37,919 nucleotides of DNA from an uncultured marine group I thaumarchaeote (GCA_902606965.1 CACLIK010000007.1:1-37919); one strand, 5' to 3'. Positions 27,135-36,566 are shown, counted from the stretch's first letter. Translations and numbers: made by a program. The notes: generated by a model not told the origin, from the sequence alone.

Positions 27135-27777
27135 TTTTAAAATATTTACAATTATTTCTAATTTTACAAACATCACACATTGGTGAAATTGGTTTACAGA
27201 TGTTCTGACCATACATAACAAACGTGTTATTTATGGGAAGCCAATATTTTTTTGGGATCTTTTTCCTTAACTCCATTTCTGTATCCTCGGGAGTCTTTGT
27301 GTCCACCAAACCAAGTCTGTTAGAGATTCGGTGCACATGAGTATCAACAGGTATTGCTGGCTTTTCAAATGCATATACAAGAACACAGTTAGCAGTCTTT
27401 CTCCCAACTCCAGGAATTTCTACTAGTTTATCTATGTCAGGAGGAACTTTTCCATGATATTTGGTGAGGATAATATTAGCAACCTCGATTATACGTCGTG
27501 CCTTTACATGATAAAACCCAACTGACTTTATTATTCTCTCAACATCCTTGACTTTGGCCTTTGCAAGTTTTTGTGGAGTATTATACACCTTGAAGAGCCC
27601 TGTTACTGCTTTGGTAGTATTCTCATCTTTTGTCCTAGCCGAGAGTACAGTTCCAATGAGTATCTTGAAGGGATTAGCCGTTTCAGCCTTTTGTAACCCC
27701 TCCAAGGCTGTGTATCTAGGAGGTTTTACAGCCATCATAGTCTTTTGCATGCCATCCAGAATTCTCTTCATTTCCAT
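27118..27777 (-). CDS. nth: Endonuclease III (HhH-GPD base-excision DNA glycosylase)
   Basis: LVEIPGVGRKTANCVLVYAFEKPAIPVDTHVHRISNRLGLV (HhH-GPD); C-terminal Fe-S CKPISPMCDVCKIRNNC. Confidence 0.96.
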   Translation of the reverse strand: MEMKRILDGMQKTMMAVKPPRYTALEGLQKAETANPFKILIGTVLSARTKDENTTKAVTGLFKVYNTPQKLAKAKVKDVERIIKSVGFYHVKARRIIEVANIILTKYHGKVPPDIDKLVEIPGVGRKTANCVLVYAFEKPAIPVDTHVHRISNRLGLVDTKTPEDTEMELRKKIPKKYWLPINNTFVMYGQNICKPISPMCDVCKIRNNCKYFKTKNAS

Positions 27778-27787
27778 AGAATCTCGT

Positions 27788-28753
27788 ATGATTTTTTGTT
27801 ATAAGTTTAATTTTCAGCAGATAAAATCAAAACCATTGCTATCTGAGATTGAACAAGTGGAGATGCTGATCGCACTTGGTAGGGGAGACAAGTACAGACT
27901 GGTTCACATAAGAGAAACCCTTGAAAGCGGAAGGGAACTTTACATATCTGATAAGAATTTCCTGCATGATTTAGTCAAGACACATCTTAAAGACAGAATA
28001 TATCATGCAAGGATCGTATCTACATCAGAGGTTACTAATCGGTTTTGTGAGGAATGCGGCTCGAAAATTTCACCTGATGAGAAGTTTTGTACTGACTGTG
28101 GGGCATCTATAGAACCAGACTCGTCTACAACTGTTGATGTACCTGCACCAACCCCAGAGCCGGAGACTACAACAGAAGTTGAAGCAGGCAAGCAAGAAAA
28201 AACTAGCGGCTTTACATTTACTGATGATGGCGAGATAGCGGAAACCACAACTGGGGAAAGTACGCGAGAAAAACCAAAACCAAAGAAGAAATCCAGACAA
28301 GAGGAACTGGAAGAATATGAAAAAAAATATGTGAATGAACAAGAGACCAAAGTTTCCTGGAAGGCATACGATGTTAAGGCAAAAAGAAAGGTAGAGATCC
28401 AGAACCCGAAGGTCATAAAAATGAAAAATGGCAAGTGGGCCATCAAGGGTACATCTCCAATTACTGGCATCAAAGTTTTCAGGATTGTTGGAATGAAAAA
28501 GCCAGACCTTTCAGGCAAAAAAACTGCAGACAGTTCGAAAGCAGAGAAGGAACCAACCACATCGGCTGAAAAAACTACAAGCAGTAAGAAAACAGAGAAA
28601 GAAGTAGTTTCACGATATTACAGACCATCCGAGACAGAGAATCAGGAAGTAAAGAAACCCAAATCAAAAAAACCTAATCAGTTTTGTGAGGAATGCGGGG
28701 CCAAGATCGCTAAAGCCGATATGTTTTGTACTAGCTGTGGGGCAAAACGATAA
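27788..28753 (+). CDS. Double zinc-ribbon hypothetical protein (supplied ORF start at 27548 is too far upstream; TTG 27836 also possible)
   Basis: CEECGSKISPDEKFCTDCG and CEECGAKIAKADMFCTSCG flank an acidic/basic low-complexity linker; the region before 27780 is antisense to nth. Confidence 0.75.
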   Translation: MIFCYKFNFQQIKSKPLLSEIEQVEMLIALGRGDKYRLVHIRETLESGRELYISDKNFLHDLVKTHLKDRIYHARIVSTSEVTNRFCEECGSKISPDEKFCTDCGASIEPDSSTTVDVPAPTPEPETTTEVEAGKQEKTSGFTFTDDGEIAETTTGESTREKPKPKKKSRQEELEEYEKKYVNEQETKVSWKAYDVKAKRKVEIQNPKVIKMKNGKWAIKGTSPITGIKVFRIVGMKKPDLSGKKTADSSKAEKEPTTSAEKTTSSKKTEKEVVSRYYRPSETENQEVKKPKSKKPNQFCEECGAKIAKADMFCTSCGAKR

Positions 28754-28773
28754 GTAAAAAAATGTGTGATAAG

Positions 28774-29307
28774 ATGGAAAAAATAATGATTCTTCCCATT
28801 TGTTTAGGAATTATCCTACTTGGGGTTATGATAGCACCTAATGCATTTGCAGCTGATGGATGTGGACAAGGAACAGTACTGGTAGATGGCGTTTGCCAAC
28901 TTGCACCTCAGGAATCCAATGATGGATGTGGTGCGGGAACGGTTATGGTTAATGGAGTATGTCAACTTGACAAATCATCTGGAAACTCAATCCAACCAGG
29001 ATATATCGCAGCTGGGGCAGCTGGAATAGGCGCTGCAATTGTTGGAATTGTCTTTGTTGTAAGGAGAGGATCAAGTGGAACAAAAAGACCAAAACCTGCT
29101 AGACAAAATTTGGAAGACTATGAGGAACAATACCTACGAAGACAAGGTCAAAGACCTAGACGAAAGCCAGCAGACACGATTGGTGTTGTTGAAGAATTTG
29201 CAAGAAAAAGGCCTAGACTAACAGAGACATCTTCTTCTTGTGACAGTTGTGGAAAACCACTAAAGCCAACTGCAAAGTTTTGTGGTAAGTGTGGCGCAAA
29301 ACAGTAA
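28774..29307 (+). CDS. Membrane protein with cysteine repeats outside, TM, and C-terminal zinc ribbon
   Basis: Signal peptide, DGCGQGTVLVDGVCQL / DGCGAGTVMVNGVCQL repeats, TM (YIAAGAAGIGAAIVGIVFVVRR), CDSCGKPLKPTAKFCGKCG. Confidence 0.78.
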   Translation: MEKIMILPICLGIILLGVMIAPNAFAADGCGQGTVLVDGVCQLAPQESNDGCGAGTVMVNGVCQLDKSSGNSIQPGYIAAGAAGIGAAIVGIVFVVRRGSSGTKRPKPARQNLEDYEEQYLRRQGQRPRRKPADTIGVVEEFARKRPRLTETSSSCDSCGKPLKPTAKFCGKCGAKQ

Positions 29308-29340
29308 TCACTATTATAGAGAAAAGCCAAATCACAATTA

Positions 29341-30495
29341 TTGGAATTAACAAAAGATGAAGAGAAATCGCTAAACGGCGAACATGGAGAGGTACTGCAA
29401 ACAGCCTACAGGATTTTGTCAGCTACTGGTGAGGCAACCGATGCTGAAAAACTTGTACCGATTCACTGGGCTCACGTCTCCGGTGTAAACTATAATACGA
29501 TTGGCGATGCCGGCGAAGAATTTCTAGCAAGTCTAAGTAAGGATGCAAAGTTCAAGGTAAGGACTACGGTAAACCCGATGGGCTATGACAAGGACAGCGT
29601 AGAAAAGTTTGGTCTTGATGAAAATTTTATACAAAAGCAAGAAAGCATTAGGGAATCATACAAAAAGATGGGAGTGATTCCATCGTTTTCTTGCATTCCT
29701 TATGAAATCTATGACATGCCACAGGAGGGCACACAAGTAGCCTTTGCGGAAACCAACGCGGCAATTTATGCAAACTCAATTGGAAAGCTAAAGACAAACA
29801 AGGAAAGCGCATTTTCTGCATTGGCAAGCGCAATTACTGGCAAAAGCCCATACTCTGATCTTCGGAAGGATGATTCTCCAACTATGTCAATTGCCATGAA
29901 GGTTTCAGATCCAAATGAGCTAACATTTGGACTGTTAGGATATTTTGCTGGAAAGGTGGCAGACAAGTCTGTCGCAATTTCTGGCGTAAAGAATTTGGAT
30001 AAAAGATGTAACAAGTCATTGTGTGCCAGCATGGGCACATCTGGAACCTGTGGTAAGTTTGTTTTTGATGATAATTCCGATGCATCCGAAAAGGTAGATT
30101 TTGACGAAAAGGAGATGCAGAAAGTTTACGATGAACTGAACACCGCGGAATCGGGCGACATGATTACACTCGGCAGTCCACAGCTTGGACTTGATGAGAT
30201 GAATGATCTGGCTTCAATGCTAAAGGGAAGGGCATTCAAGAAAAGATGTCTGATATTTTGCCCAAGGACAATTCAGGAACAGGCAAGACATTTGGGATAT
30301 GCAGACCAACTTGTGAGTGCTGGATGCGAGTTAATGTCAGACTGCTGTACATGTCTTACTCCATTGGTTACAAAAAAAGATGTGGACAGCGTTACCACAA
30401 ACAGCATCAAGGGAGCATATTATTACAAAAACTCAAGCGGTTTGGATGTAAATCTAAAACCACTATCAAAAATTATTGAGGATGAGACCGGTTGA
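29341..30495 (+). CDS. Aconitase X catalytic (large) subunit; probable phosphomevalonate dehydratase large subunit
   Basis: 384 aa: PIHWAHVSGVNYNTIGDAGEEFL..., CNKSLCASMGTSGTCGKF, CLIFCPRTIQEQARHLGYADQLVSAGCELMSDCCT; followed immediately by the swivel subunit. Confidence 0.88.
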   Translation: MELTKDEEKSLNGEHGEVLQTAYRILSATGEATDAEKLVPIHWAHVSGVNYNTIGDAGEEFLASLSKDAKFKVRTTVNPMGYDKDSVEKFGLDENFIQKQESIRESYKKMGVIPSFSCIPYEIYDMPQEGTQVAFAETNAAIYANSIGKLKTNKESAFSALASAITGKSPYSDLRKDDSPTMSIAMKVSDPNELTFGLLGYFAGKVADKSVAISGVKNLDKRCNKSLCASMGTSGTCGKFVFDDNSDASEKVDFDEKEMQKVYDELNTAESGDMITLGSPQLGLDEMNDLASMLKGRAFKKRCLIFCPRTIQEQARHLGYADQLVSAGCELMSDCCTCLTPLVTKKDVDSVTTNSIKGAYYYKNSSGLDVNLKPLSKIIEDETG

Positions 30496-30854
30496 CTCTG
30501 AAAACTATTGTAAGAGGAAAGGTTACAGGCAAAATTATCAAATCTAGCCAGCCAATCAACTTTCTGGGCTCTATTGACAAAAAAACAGGAGAAATTACTG
30601 ACCAAAAACATGATCTGTTTGGAAAAAATATTGCTGATTCGATTCTGGTTTTTCCAAATGGAATAGGAAGTAGTGTTGGCGCATACACCATCTATTCTCT
30701 AAAGTCAAACAACGTTGCTCCTGCTGCAATGGTTTGCCAAAAGGTAGATCTAACAGTTGCATCAGGATGTGCGCTAGCAAACATTCCTTTGTTTGTTTTG
30801 TCACCTGATGAATATGGAAATATGAAAGATGGGGATGAAATATCACTTGGCTAA
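30492..30854 (+). CDS. Aconitase X swivel (small) subunit; probable phosphomevalonate dehydratase small subunit
   Basis: IVRGKVTGKIIKSSQPINFLGSIDKKTGEI...SILVFPNGIGSSVGAYTIYSLK; overlaps the large subunit by 4 nt. Confidence 0.9.
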   Translation: MTLKTIVRGKVTGKIIKSSQPINFLGSIDKKTGEITDQKHDLFGKNIADSILVFPNGIGSSVGAYTIYSLKSNNVAPAAMVCQKVDLTVASGCALANIPLFVLSPDEYGNMKDGDEISLG

Positions 30855-30921
30855 GAGTGTCAGGAAGAAAAAAAGATACAAAGACCCTTACAAGAAAAGA
30901 TACCGAGAAAATTTAGGCTGA
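30829..30921 (+). CDS. Candidate small basic ORF overlapping the aconitase X small subunit and the NFACT gene stop
   Basis: MGMKYHLAKSVRKKKRYKDPYKKRYRENLG (30 aa), +1 frame overlap at its 5' end. Confidence 0.35.
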   Translation: MGMKYHLAKSVRKKKRYKDPYKKRYRENLG

Positions 30922-32808
30922 ACCAGATTCTGTTATGTTACACGCACCTGTAGGCAAAACTCGTACAAAATCATCAATGCTAAATGGCTTTGCAATTTCC
31001 TCATTACTTGACAAAAATTCATAACGAATTCTTTTTGCAACATCGGGCATATCTTGTCCTGTAGGTTCTATCATGGCATAGCAGATTGCTGTATTCTTCA
31101 GGCTTGGTGGACCACAAGTAAGCAAATAACTTTCTTCATGCTTGATTATGGCAACGCACATCTTCAAACTTGAAATTTTGACAAAGTTACGCTGTCCCTC
31201 GATCATGAAAGATCCTTTAGCCATAGATTGTCCGCTGGGAGCGCCCTTTTTGACTTGATCTGGATTAACCCAGTAAGCGCTTGAACCATAGAATGCTTCT
31301 TTCCATACTTTGCTAAAGCAGATTGTAGCGTGGGCAACTTCAGTAAGGCTTGCTGGCGTTGGTGAAACATTATCCTTTAACAGGAAAAATGGCGAGCCGG
31401 ATATTTCAGCATGGAAAACCTTGTCATTTTTCTCAAGATGTTTTCGAATAATGGCAGAGTTTGATGAAGAGTCACGTCCTCCCACAGCCAATACACCATC
31501 TGTTGTGTAAAACCATCTATATCGTTCAAACCAGTTTTTCTTTCTAACCTGCGTAACACTAACTTGCTTTGCACCCTCGCCTTTCTTAACCACTTTTTGA
31601 AGTTCTTTCTCAGTTTTTTCTAATAGTTTTTCAATTGAGCCTATGGCGGCTTTTTGCTTTTTTGATTCATTGAATAATGCGGAAGCTGTTGTAGGAAGAG
31701 ATGAATTCAAATCTATTTTGATTTTTTCATCCTCAACTTTGAGGTATGTTATTCCTTTCTCTTTGATAATCTCTGAGTTGTTCGTTTTTAGAAGTGCAGT
31801 AATTTTGGAATCGTCCATTGATGAAATTCCTTGGGAAACTCCTTCAAAAAGTGAGTTTGCTACTTTAGCAATTTTTTCTGATTTTTCAGTTACTATTCCA
31901 ATTGCCTTTGTTTGTTCATCAAGTCTTGTTTCTAACTCTGAAATTTTTTTGGCAAAAGGAGAGCTTTGAATTGTTTTTCCCTCGGCAAGAATGCTTTCGG
32001 TGAAAACTGTATCTAGACCGTCCATAAAACTGCTAATTTTTTCATGATTTTCTCCCGCTAACGAAATTGGGTTAACATACATCTCATCATCCCGAACAAT
32101 TTCAGGATCATGTTTGCCGGTCACAACATTGTTAACAATCTGAGTTGCGGAATCAAATAATCGTTTTACTTCCTCGTTAGAGATCTCTTCTCCCTTCTTT
32201 TTTGATTCAACTTTTGCTAATCTGGTTATCTCTTCGATATATTTTCTAGGCAATCCCAGAGTTTTTCCTATCCATTTTGCCACGGCAATTGGCGCAGAAT
32301 GAATAGGTTCAAAATCTTTCTCAGTCATATTCAAAATATCCAGATTATCTAATGGTGGTTGAACATATTGTGAACCTACGCGTAGTTGCCTATGCTTGAC
32401 ATTGATAGAGTGTGATAGAGCAAGAATTTTCATTTCGTTGTTACAAATTATGATGTTTCCATCACCAAACAACTCTACAACAATTACGAACTCTTTTTCA
32501 AAATATGAAAGTGTCAGATATACAATTCTTTCAGTACCTATCTGCTTTATCTCCCTAAGTTTGGATCTAAGAATATTGCTTCGTAGATGTTTTAGCAGTT
32601 TATTTGGTTCAATTTGTTCTATCTTGACATTTGTTATCCAAATTCCAAAAGTAGACAACATGAGTAAAATGTCTGATTTTTCTGGGTGGTGAAATTTGAA
32701 GAGTAAGCTATCTTTGGTGATTCCATAGATGTTACTAACATAGTAGCCCTCAATCCTTTTGTTGATATCATTAACAAGATACCTTAATTCAATTCCAGCC
32801 AGTGCCAT
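30913..32808 (-). CDS. rqcH: NFACT family protein (archaeal RqcH/Rqc2 homolog)
   Basis: 631 aa; NFACT-N MALAGIELRYLVNDINKRIEGYYVSNIYG, coiled coil, NFACT-R KKNWFERYRWFYTTDGVLAVGGRDSSSNSAIIRKHL. Confidence 0.95.
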   Translation of the reverse strand: MALAGIELRYLVNDINKRIEGYYVSNIYGITKDSLLFKFHHPEKSDILLMLSTFGIWITNVKIEQIEPNKLLKHLRSNILRSKLREIKQIGTERIVYLTLSYFEKEFVIVVELFGDGNIIICNNEMKILALSHSINVKHRQLRVGSQYVQPPLDNLDILNMTEKDFEPIHSAPIAVAKWIGKTLGLPRKYIEEITRLAKVESKKKGEEISNEEVKRLFDSATQIVNNVVTGKHDPEIVRDDEMYVNPISLAGENHEKISSFMDGLDTVFTESILAEGKTIQSSPFAKKISELETRLDEQTKAIGIVTEKSEKIAKVANSLFEGVSQGISSMDDSKITALLKTNNSEIIKEKGITYLKVEDEKIKIDLNSSLPTTASALFNESKKQKAAIGSIEKLLEKTEKELQKVVKKGEGAKQVSVTQVRKKNWFERYRWFYTTDGVLAVGGRDSSSNSAIIRKHLEKNDKVFHAEISGSPFFLLKDNVSPTPASLTEVAHATICFSKVWKEAFYGSSAYWVNPDQVKKGAPSGQSMAKGSFMIEGQRNFVKISSLKMCVAIIKHEESYLLTCGPPSLKNTAICYAMIEPTGQDMPDVAKRIRYEFLSSNEEIAKPFSIDDFVRVLPTGACNITESGSA

Positions 32809-32907
32809 AATACTAGTAAAGAGTCTCCGATTATACTCTTATCGATTATCTCTATTGACAGACAAAGGTTTTAAAAATGGCAGCGCAGAATCAACCTAGA
32901 AATTTCA

Positions 32908-33585
32908 TTGGCTAGACATGGTAAAAAAAGAATAAGATTTGGTTCGAGGGATAAAAAAACTGAGGATTTTGTAGATCCTAACAAAGATCCTCGTAGTTAT
33001 ATCAAAAGGTACATTTTAGAAGAAAAATACAGGGAGTGGTTTGACCGAAACTATCCTGATAATACAATTTACAATGCAGTTGGACTAAATGAGTGGGATT
33101 ATAATGAAATTAAAAAGAAACTTTCACCAGATCAAACAGCAGATGACGCAAAGACTGAACCAGAACCAGAACCGGAGTTCGCTGAGATTCCTTTAAGACC
33201 ATCCTCTGATACACCAGACACGGAACCAGATCCACAACCAGTGATCTCTGAGGAACAACAAAACATCACCAAAAAACGTACTAACATTCTTTTCTGGTTG
33301 CGCTTTGCCTTTGCAATGATTGGTGGTTCTGTTGCAACATTTCTCTTTGAGGGGATTGAAGATAGTGAAGAACGCAGATGGTCATCAATAATTTTCATGA
33401 TCATTCTTTTCATAGTCACTTGCTTCATAGCAAAAGGAATGAAGATAAACTTCCCAAAGTCAGATAGGAAGAAACTTGTAACAACAGGAATGGGCAGTTA
33501 CATATTCTTGTACTTGTTCGCATGGATCATGAGCTATACACTCCTCAACCTTCCAAAAGAGGACTTTTCACTACCGTTTACTTAG
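32908..33585 (+). CDS. Hypothetical membrane protein with acidic proline-rich linker
   Basis: 225 aa, TTG start; EPEPEPEFAEIPL...TEPDPQPV linker, then three hydrophobic segments. Confidence 0.75.
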   Translation: MARHGKKRIRFGSRDKKTEDFVDPNKDPRSYIKRYILEEKYREWFDRNYPDNTIYNAVGLNEWDYNEIKKKLSPDQTADDAKTEPEPEPEFAEIPLRPSSDTPDTEPDPQPVISEEQQNITKKRTNILFWLRFAFAMIGGSVATFLFEGIEDSEERRWSSIIFMIILFIVTCFIAKGMKINFPKSDRKKLVTTGMGSYIFLYLFAWIMSYTLLNLPKEDFSLPFT

Positions 33586-33598
33586 ACTGGTTGTATCT

Positions 33599-34189
33599 AT
33601 GTGGAAGACAAAAACTCCTGGCATTCCTGATGAAGAATTTGAGAGAACAGAATCTGTACCAATTACTAAAGAAGAGATTCGTGCTATACAAATTAGTAAA
33701 GGTAGACTCTCTGCAGGACAAACCGTTTTAGATATTGGGTGTGGTAGTGGTTCTGTAACAATAGAAGCTGCAATTCAAGTTGAAGAATCAGGTAAGGTAA
33801 TTGGTGTTGATATTGATCCTAATGCAATAGAGCTAACTGAAAAAAACCTAAAAAAATTTGGAATCACAAATTATACGTTAATTGAAGGAAATGCTAAAGA
33901 TAAAATCTCTGAACTACCTCAAGCAGATACTATATTTATTGGTGGAACAGGCGGTGATACAAAAGATATAGTAGAATTATGTCAAAATAAAATTAAATCT
34001 GGTGGAAGAATTGTAATTGGTGTTATACTCATTGAAACACTTTATTCTGTATTACAAACAATTGAAAAATTAGATTTTGAATCAGTTGATATCACACAAA
34101 TTACAATTGGAAAAAGTCGAAAGACCAAAACAGGCACAATGATGCTTGCACGAAACCCAGTAACTGTCATCTCGGCAACAAAAAAATAA
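33599..34189 (+). CDS. cbiT: Precorrin-6Y/cobalt-precorrin C15-methyltransferase (decarboxylating), CbiT
   Basis: EIRAIQISKGRLSAGQTVLDIGCGSGSVTIEAA...VIGVDIDPNAIELTEKNLKKFG; IFIGGTGG. Confidence 0.92.
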   Translation: MWKTKTPGIPDEEFERTESVPITKEEIRAIQISKGRLSAGQTVLDIGCGSGSVTIEAAIQVEESGKVIGVDIDPNAIELTEKNLKKFGITNYTLIEGNAKDKISELPQADTIFIGGTGGDTKDIVELCQNKIKSGGRIVIGVILIETLYSVLQTIEKLDFESVDITQITIGKSRKTKTGTMMLARNPVTVISATKK

Positions 34190-34216
34190 TCTATCTTTTT
34201 AATTAGGCATAATTTT

Positions 34217-34948
34217 ATGTCTGTTATGTCTCAATTAACAGGAATTGGTGTAGGTCCAGGCGATCCAGATTTACTTACTGTAAAAGCAGTAAATGCAATT
34301 CAAAATGCTGATACTATAATGTGTCCTGCATCAGCAGAAGATAGACCTAGCATTGCTTTATCAGTTGTTGATTCATTAATTGATAAATCAAAAAATCAAG
34401 AAATTGTAAAATTAATTTTTCCAATGACTAAAGACAAAGATGTTCTTGAATCACACTGGAAAGTAAACTCAAAAATTATGGCAGAAAAAGTTTTGTCAGG
34501 AAAAAATGTTGTCTATCTCACAGTTGGTGATCCATATCTTTACAGTACATGGATCTACATGCACAGAGAAATCAGTCAAAATCATCCTGATATGAAAATT
34601 ACTGTAATACCTGGAATTGTTTCGATGTTTACCTTTGCATCTAAAGTTGGAATAAGTATAGCAGAAGGAGCAGAAAAAGTTGCAATAATTCCATCATGTT
34701 ATGATCTGAGTTCTGTTAAAGAGATTGCAAAACATTCTGAAGTTTTAGTCTTTCTTAAAGATGGTCGATATTTTGATCAAGTGATTGAACTAGTTAGAGA
34801 ATCTGGATTCTCTGACGATTCTATATTTGCAATTGGTCAAGATTTAGGAACAGACAAAGAAATTATTAGAAAATTAAGACTAGGTGATGTAAATGATGAC
34901 ACTCTTACTACAAAGTACTTTTCAATTTTGGTGATAAAACGTGTCTAA
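34217..34948 (+). CDS. cbiL: Precorrin-2/cobalt-factor II C20-methyltransferase
   Basis: LTGIGVGPGDPDLLTVKAVNAIQNADTI, VYLTVGDPYLYSTWIYM. Confidence 0.92.
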   Translation: MSVMSQLTGIGVGPGDPDLLTVKAVNAIQNADTIMCPASAEDRPSIALSVVDSLIDKSKNQEIVKLIFPMTKDKDVLESHWKVNSKIMAEKVLSGKNVVYLTVGDPYLYSTWIYMHREISQNHPDMKITVIPGIVSMFTFASKVGISIAEGAEKVAIIPSCYDLSSVKEIAKHSEVLVFLKDGRYFDQVIELVRESGFSDDSIFAIGQDLGTDKEIIRKLRLGDVNDDTLTTKYFSILVIKRV

Positions 34949-35714
34949 GGTATATTTTGTTGGCTGTGGTCCGGGCGACCCTGATTTAATCACAATAAAA
35001 GCAAAAAAACTGGTTCAGAAAGCAGATGTCATAGTTTATTCAGGCTCATTGATTCCTTCTGAGATTTTGAAATATAATAAAAAAGGAAAAAAACACGATG
35101 CAGCGAAACTTGTTCGTGAAGAAATCCTTGATTTACTTTTAAAAAATTCAAAAAAAGGAAAAACTGTAATTAGATTACATGATGGTGACCCTGCAATTTA
35201 TGGTGCAATTAGAGAGCAGATTGATAATTTAAAAAAAGAAGGAATAGAATCAATTGTAGTCCCTGGAGTTACATCATTTTTAGCATCTGCAGCTGCACTT
35301 GGAACACAACTAACTTTACCTGGAATTACACAAACAATGATTATTACACGTGCAGAATCAAGAACTAAAGTTCCTAAACGTGAAAAAATTTCTGAACTTG
35401 CAAAACATCAGGCAACTTTAATTTTTTATCTTAGCGTTCATCTACTAAATAAAATTACAAAAGAAGCAATAGAAGGTGGATACAAAAAGACTACTCCTGT
35501 TGCAGTAGTTTACAAAGCAAGTAGAAAAGATCAAAAAATTATTCTTGGGACACTTACAGATATAGCAAAAAAAGTTAAAGCTGAAAGGATTACAATGACT
35601 GCAATTGTCATAATTGGAGATGTTATAAAACCAAAATCATACGAATACTCTCGTCTATATGATAAGAGCTTTAGTCATGGATTTAGAAAAGCAAAAGCTA
35701 GCACAAAACGCTAA
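34941..35714 (+). CDS. cbiF: Precorrin-4/cobalt-precorrin-4 C11-methyltransferase
   Basis: YFVGCGPGDPDLITIKAKKLVQKADVIVYSGSLIP, RLHDGDPAIYGAIREQ; GTG start, 8-nt overlap with cbiL. Confidence 0.93.
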   Translation: MSKVYFVGCGPGDPDLITIKAKKLVQKADVIVYSGSLIPSEILKYNKKGKKHDAAKLVREEILDLLLKNSKKGKTVIRLHDGDPAIYGAIREQIDNLKKEGIESIVVPGVTSFLASAAALGTQLTLPGITQTMIITRAESRTKVPKREKISELAKHQATLIFYLSVHLLNKITKEAIEGGYKKTTPVAVVYKASRKDQKIILGTLTDIAKKVKAERITMTAIVIIGDVIKPKSYEYSRLYDKSFSHGFRKAKASTKR

Positions 35715-36459
35715 CGTTTTTCTTAATTCCAATCTGTAAAAGATACTTTTGAAACTTTTTTGGGTCAGATGATGTAAAAATTTGCATTGTGTTTATTTTT
35801 GACTGCTTTCTTGCCACAATTTTTTTAACTTTTTGAGCTACTTCCTTCCCAGGATCAACAAATGTAATATTTGGAAATTGCTTTTTCAAAAATGGTAATA
35901 AAAATGGCAAATGTGTGCTAGATAGCATTGCCACATCAATATTTGTTCTGGAGAATGGTTCAAAAAGTACTTTTAAAACTGTCTTTTCACACAACTTCCT
36001 ATCTTCTAAAAACTTTCCATGCTCTACCAATCCTACCAATTTTGTTGCGTCGATTTTCTTTAGGTTGATATGTTTGGGTAATCTATTCTTTCTTACATAT
36101 TCTGATAATGTTTTGCTTTTTACGACAGCATTGGTTGCAAGTATTGCAACATTTCCTGTCATAGAGATTTTTGCTGCTTTTTTAATTGGGGGTAATACTT
36201 TTACTAGATTTTTTTTGTTTATACCAACTAACAGTGAGGGAGTGTTAGAACCCATTACTATCAGATCTGGCTCAAATTTTTTTTCTAACAATCTTATTGT
36301 TTTTGTGATTATTGTGGTCAATTGGGACTTTGATTTTTTGCCATATGGAAAATTCTTTTGGTCTGCAAAATAGATGATATTAGATTTCATTGCTTTTTGT
36401 ATTGGCTTTATTATTGAAAGAGACCCAAATCCAGAGTCGAATATTACGATTTTTACCAC
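35698..36459 (-). CDS. Asp/Glu racemase superfamily (MurI-like) protein with both catalytic Cys positions replaced by Ser
   Basis: IFDSGFGSLSII, FPYGKKSKSQL, IVMGSNTPSLL (cf. ACNTAS), AMLSSTHLPFLLP (cf. LGCTHYP). Confidence 0.82.
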   Translation of the reverse strand: MVKIVIFDSGFGSLSIIKPIQKAMKSNIIYFADQKNFPYGKKSKSQLTTIITKTIRLLEKKFEPDLIVMGSNTPSLLVGINKKNLVKVLPPIKKAAKISMTGNVAILATNAVVKSKTLSEYVRKNRLPKHINLKKIDATKLVGLVEHGKFLEDRKLCEKTVLKVLFEPFSRTNIDVAMLSSTHLPFLLPFLKKQFPNITFVDPGKEVAQKVKKIVARKQSKINTMQIFTSSDPKKFQKYLLQIGIKKNVSVLC

Positions 36460-36566
36460 AAATACGAATGATTTATTCCGGTTTTTACTGTTTGTTAGCT
36501 AAATTTAGCCTAGTGTTGATCTAATTCCACACCCAGTATTAAGAGTAAAATTGGAAATCATGCTCT

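Noticed and set aside
27548-27787. N-terminal 80 residues of the supplied 401-aa ORF
   Set aside because: Antisense to nth; zinc-ribbon protein homology and composition begin only after ~27836.
28003-28560. 185-aa and 90-aa minus-strand ORFs over the zinc-ribbon gene
   Set aside because: Antisense shadows of a low-complexity Lys/Glu/Thr-rich coding region.
33522-33731. 69-aa plus-strand ORF bridging the membrane protein and cbiT
   Set aside because: Out-of-frame overlap with both better-supported genes.
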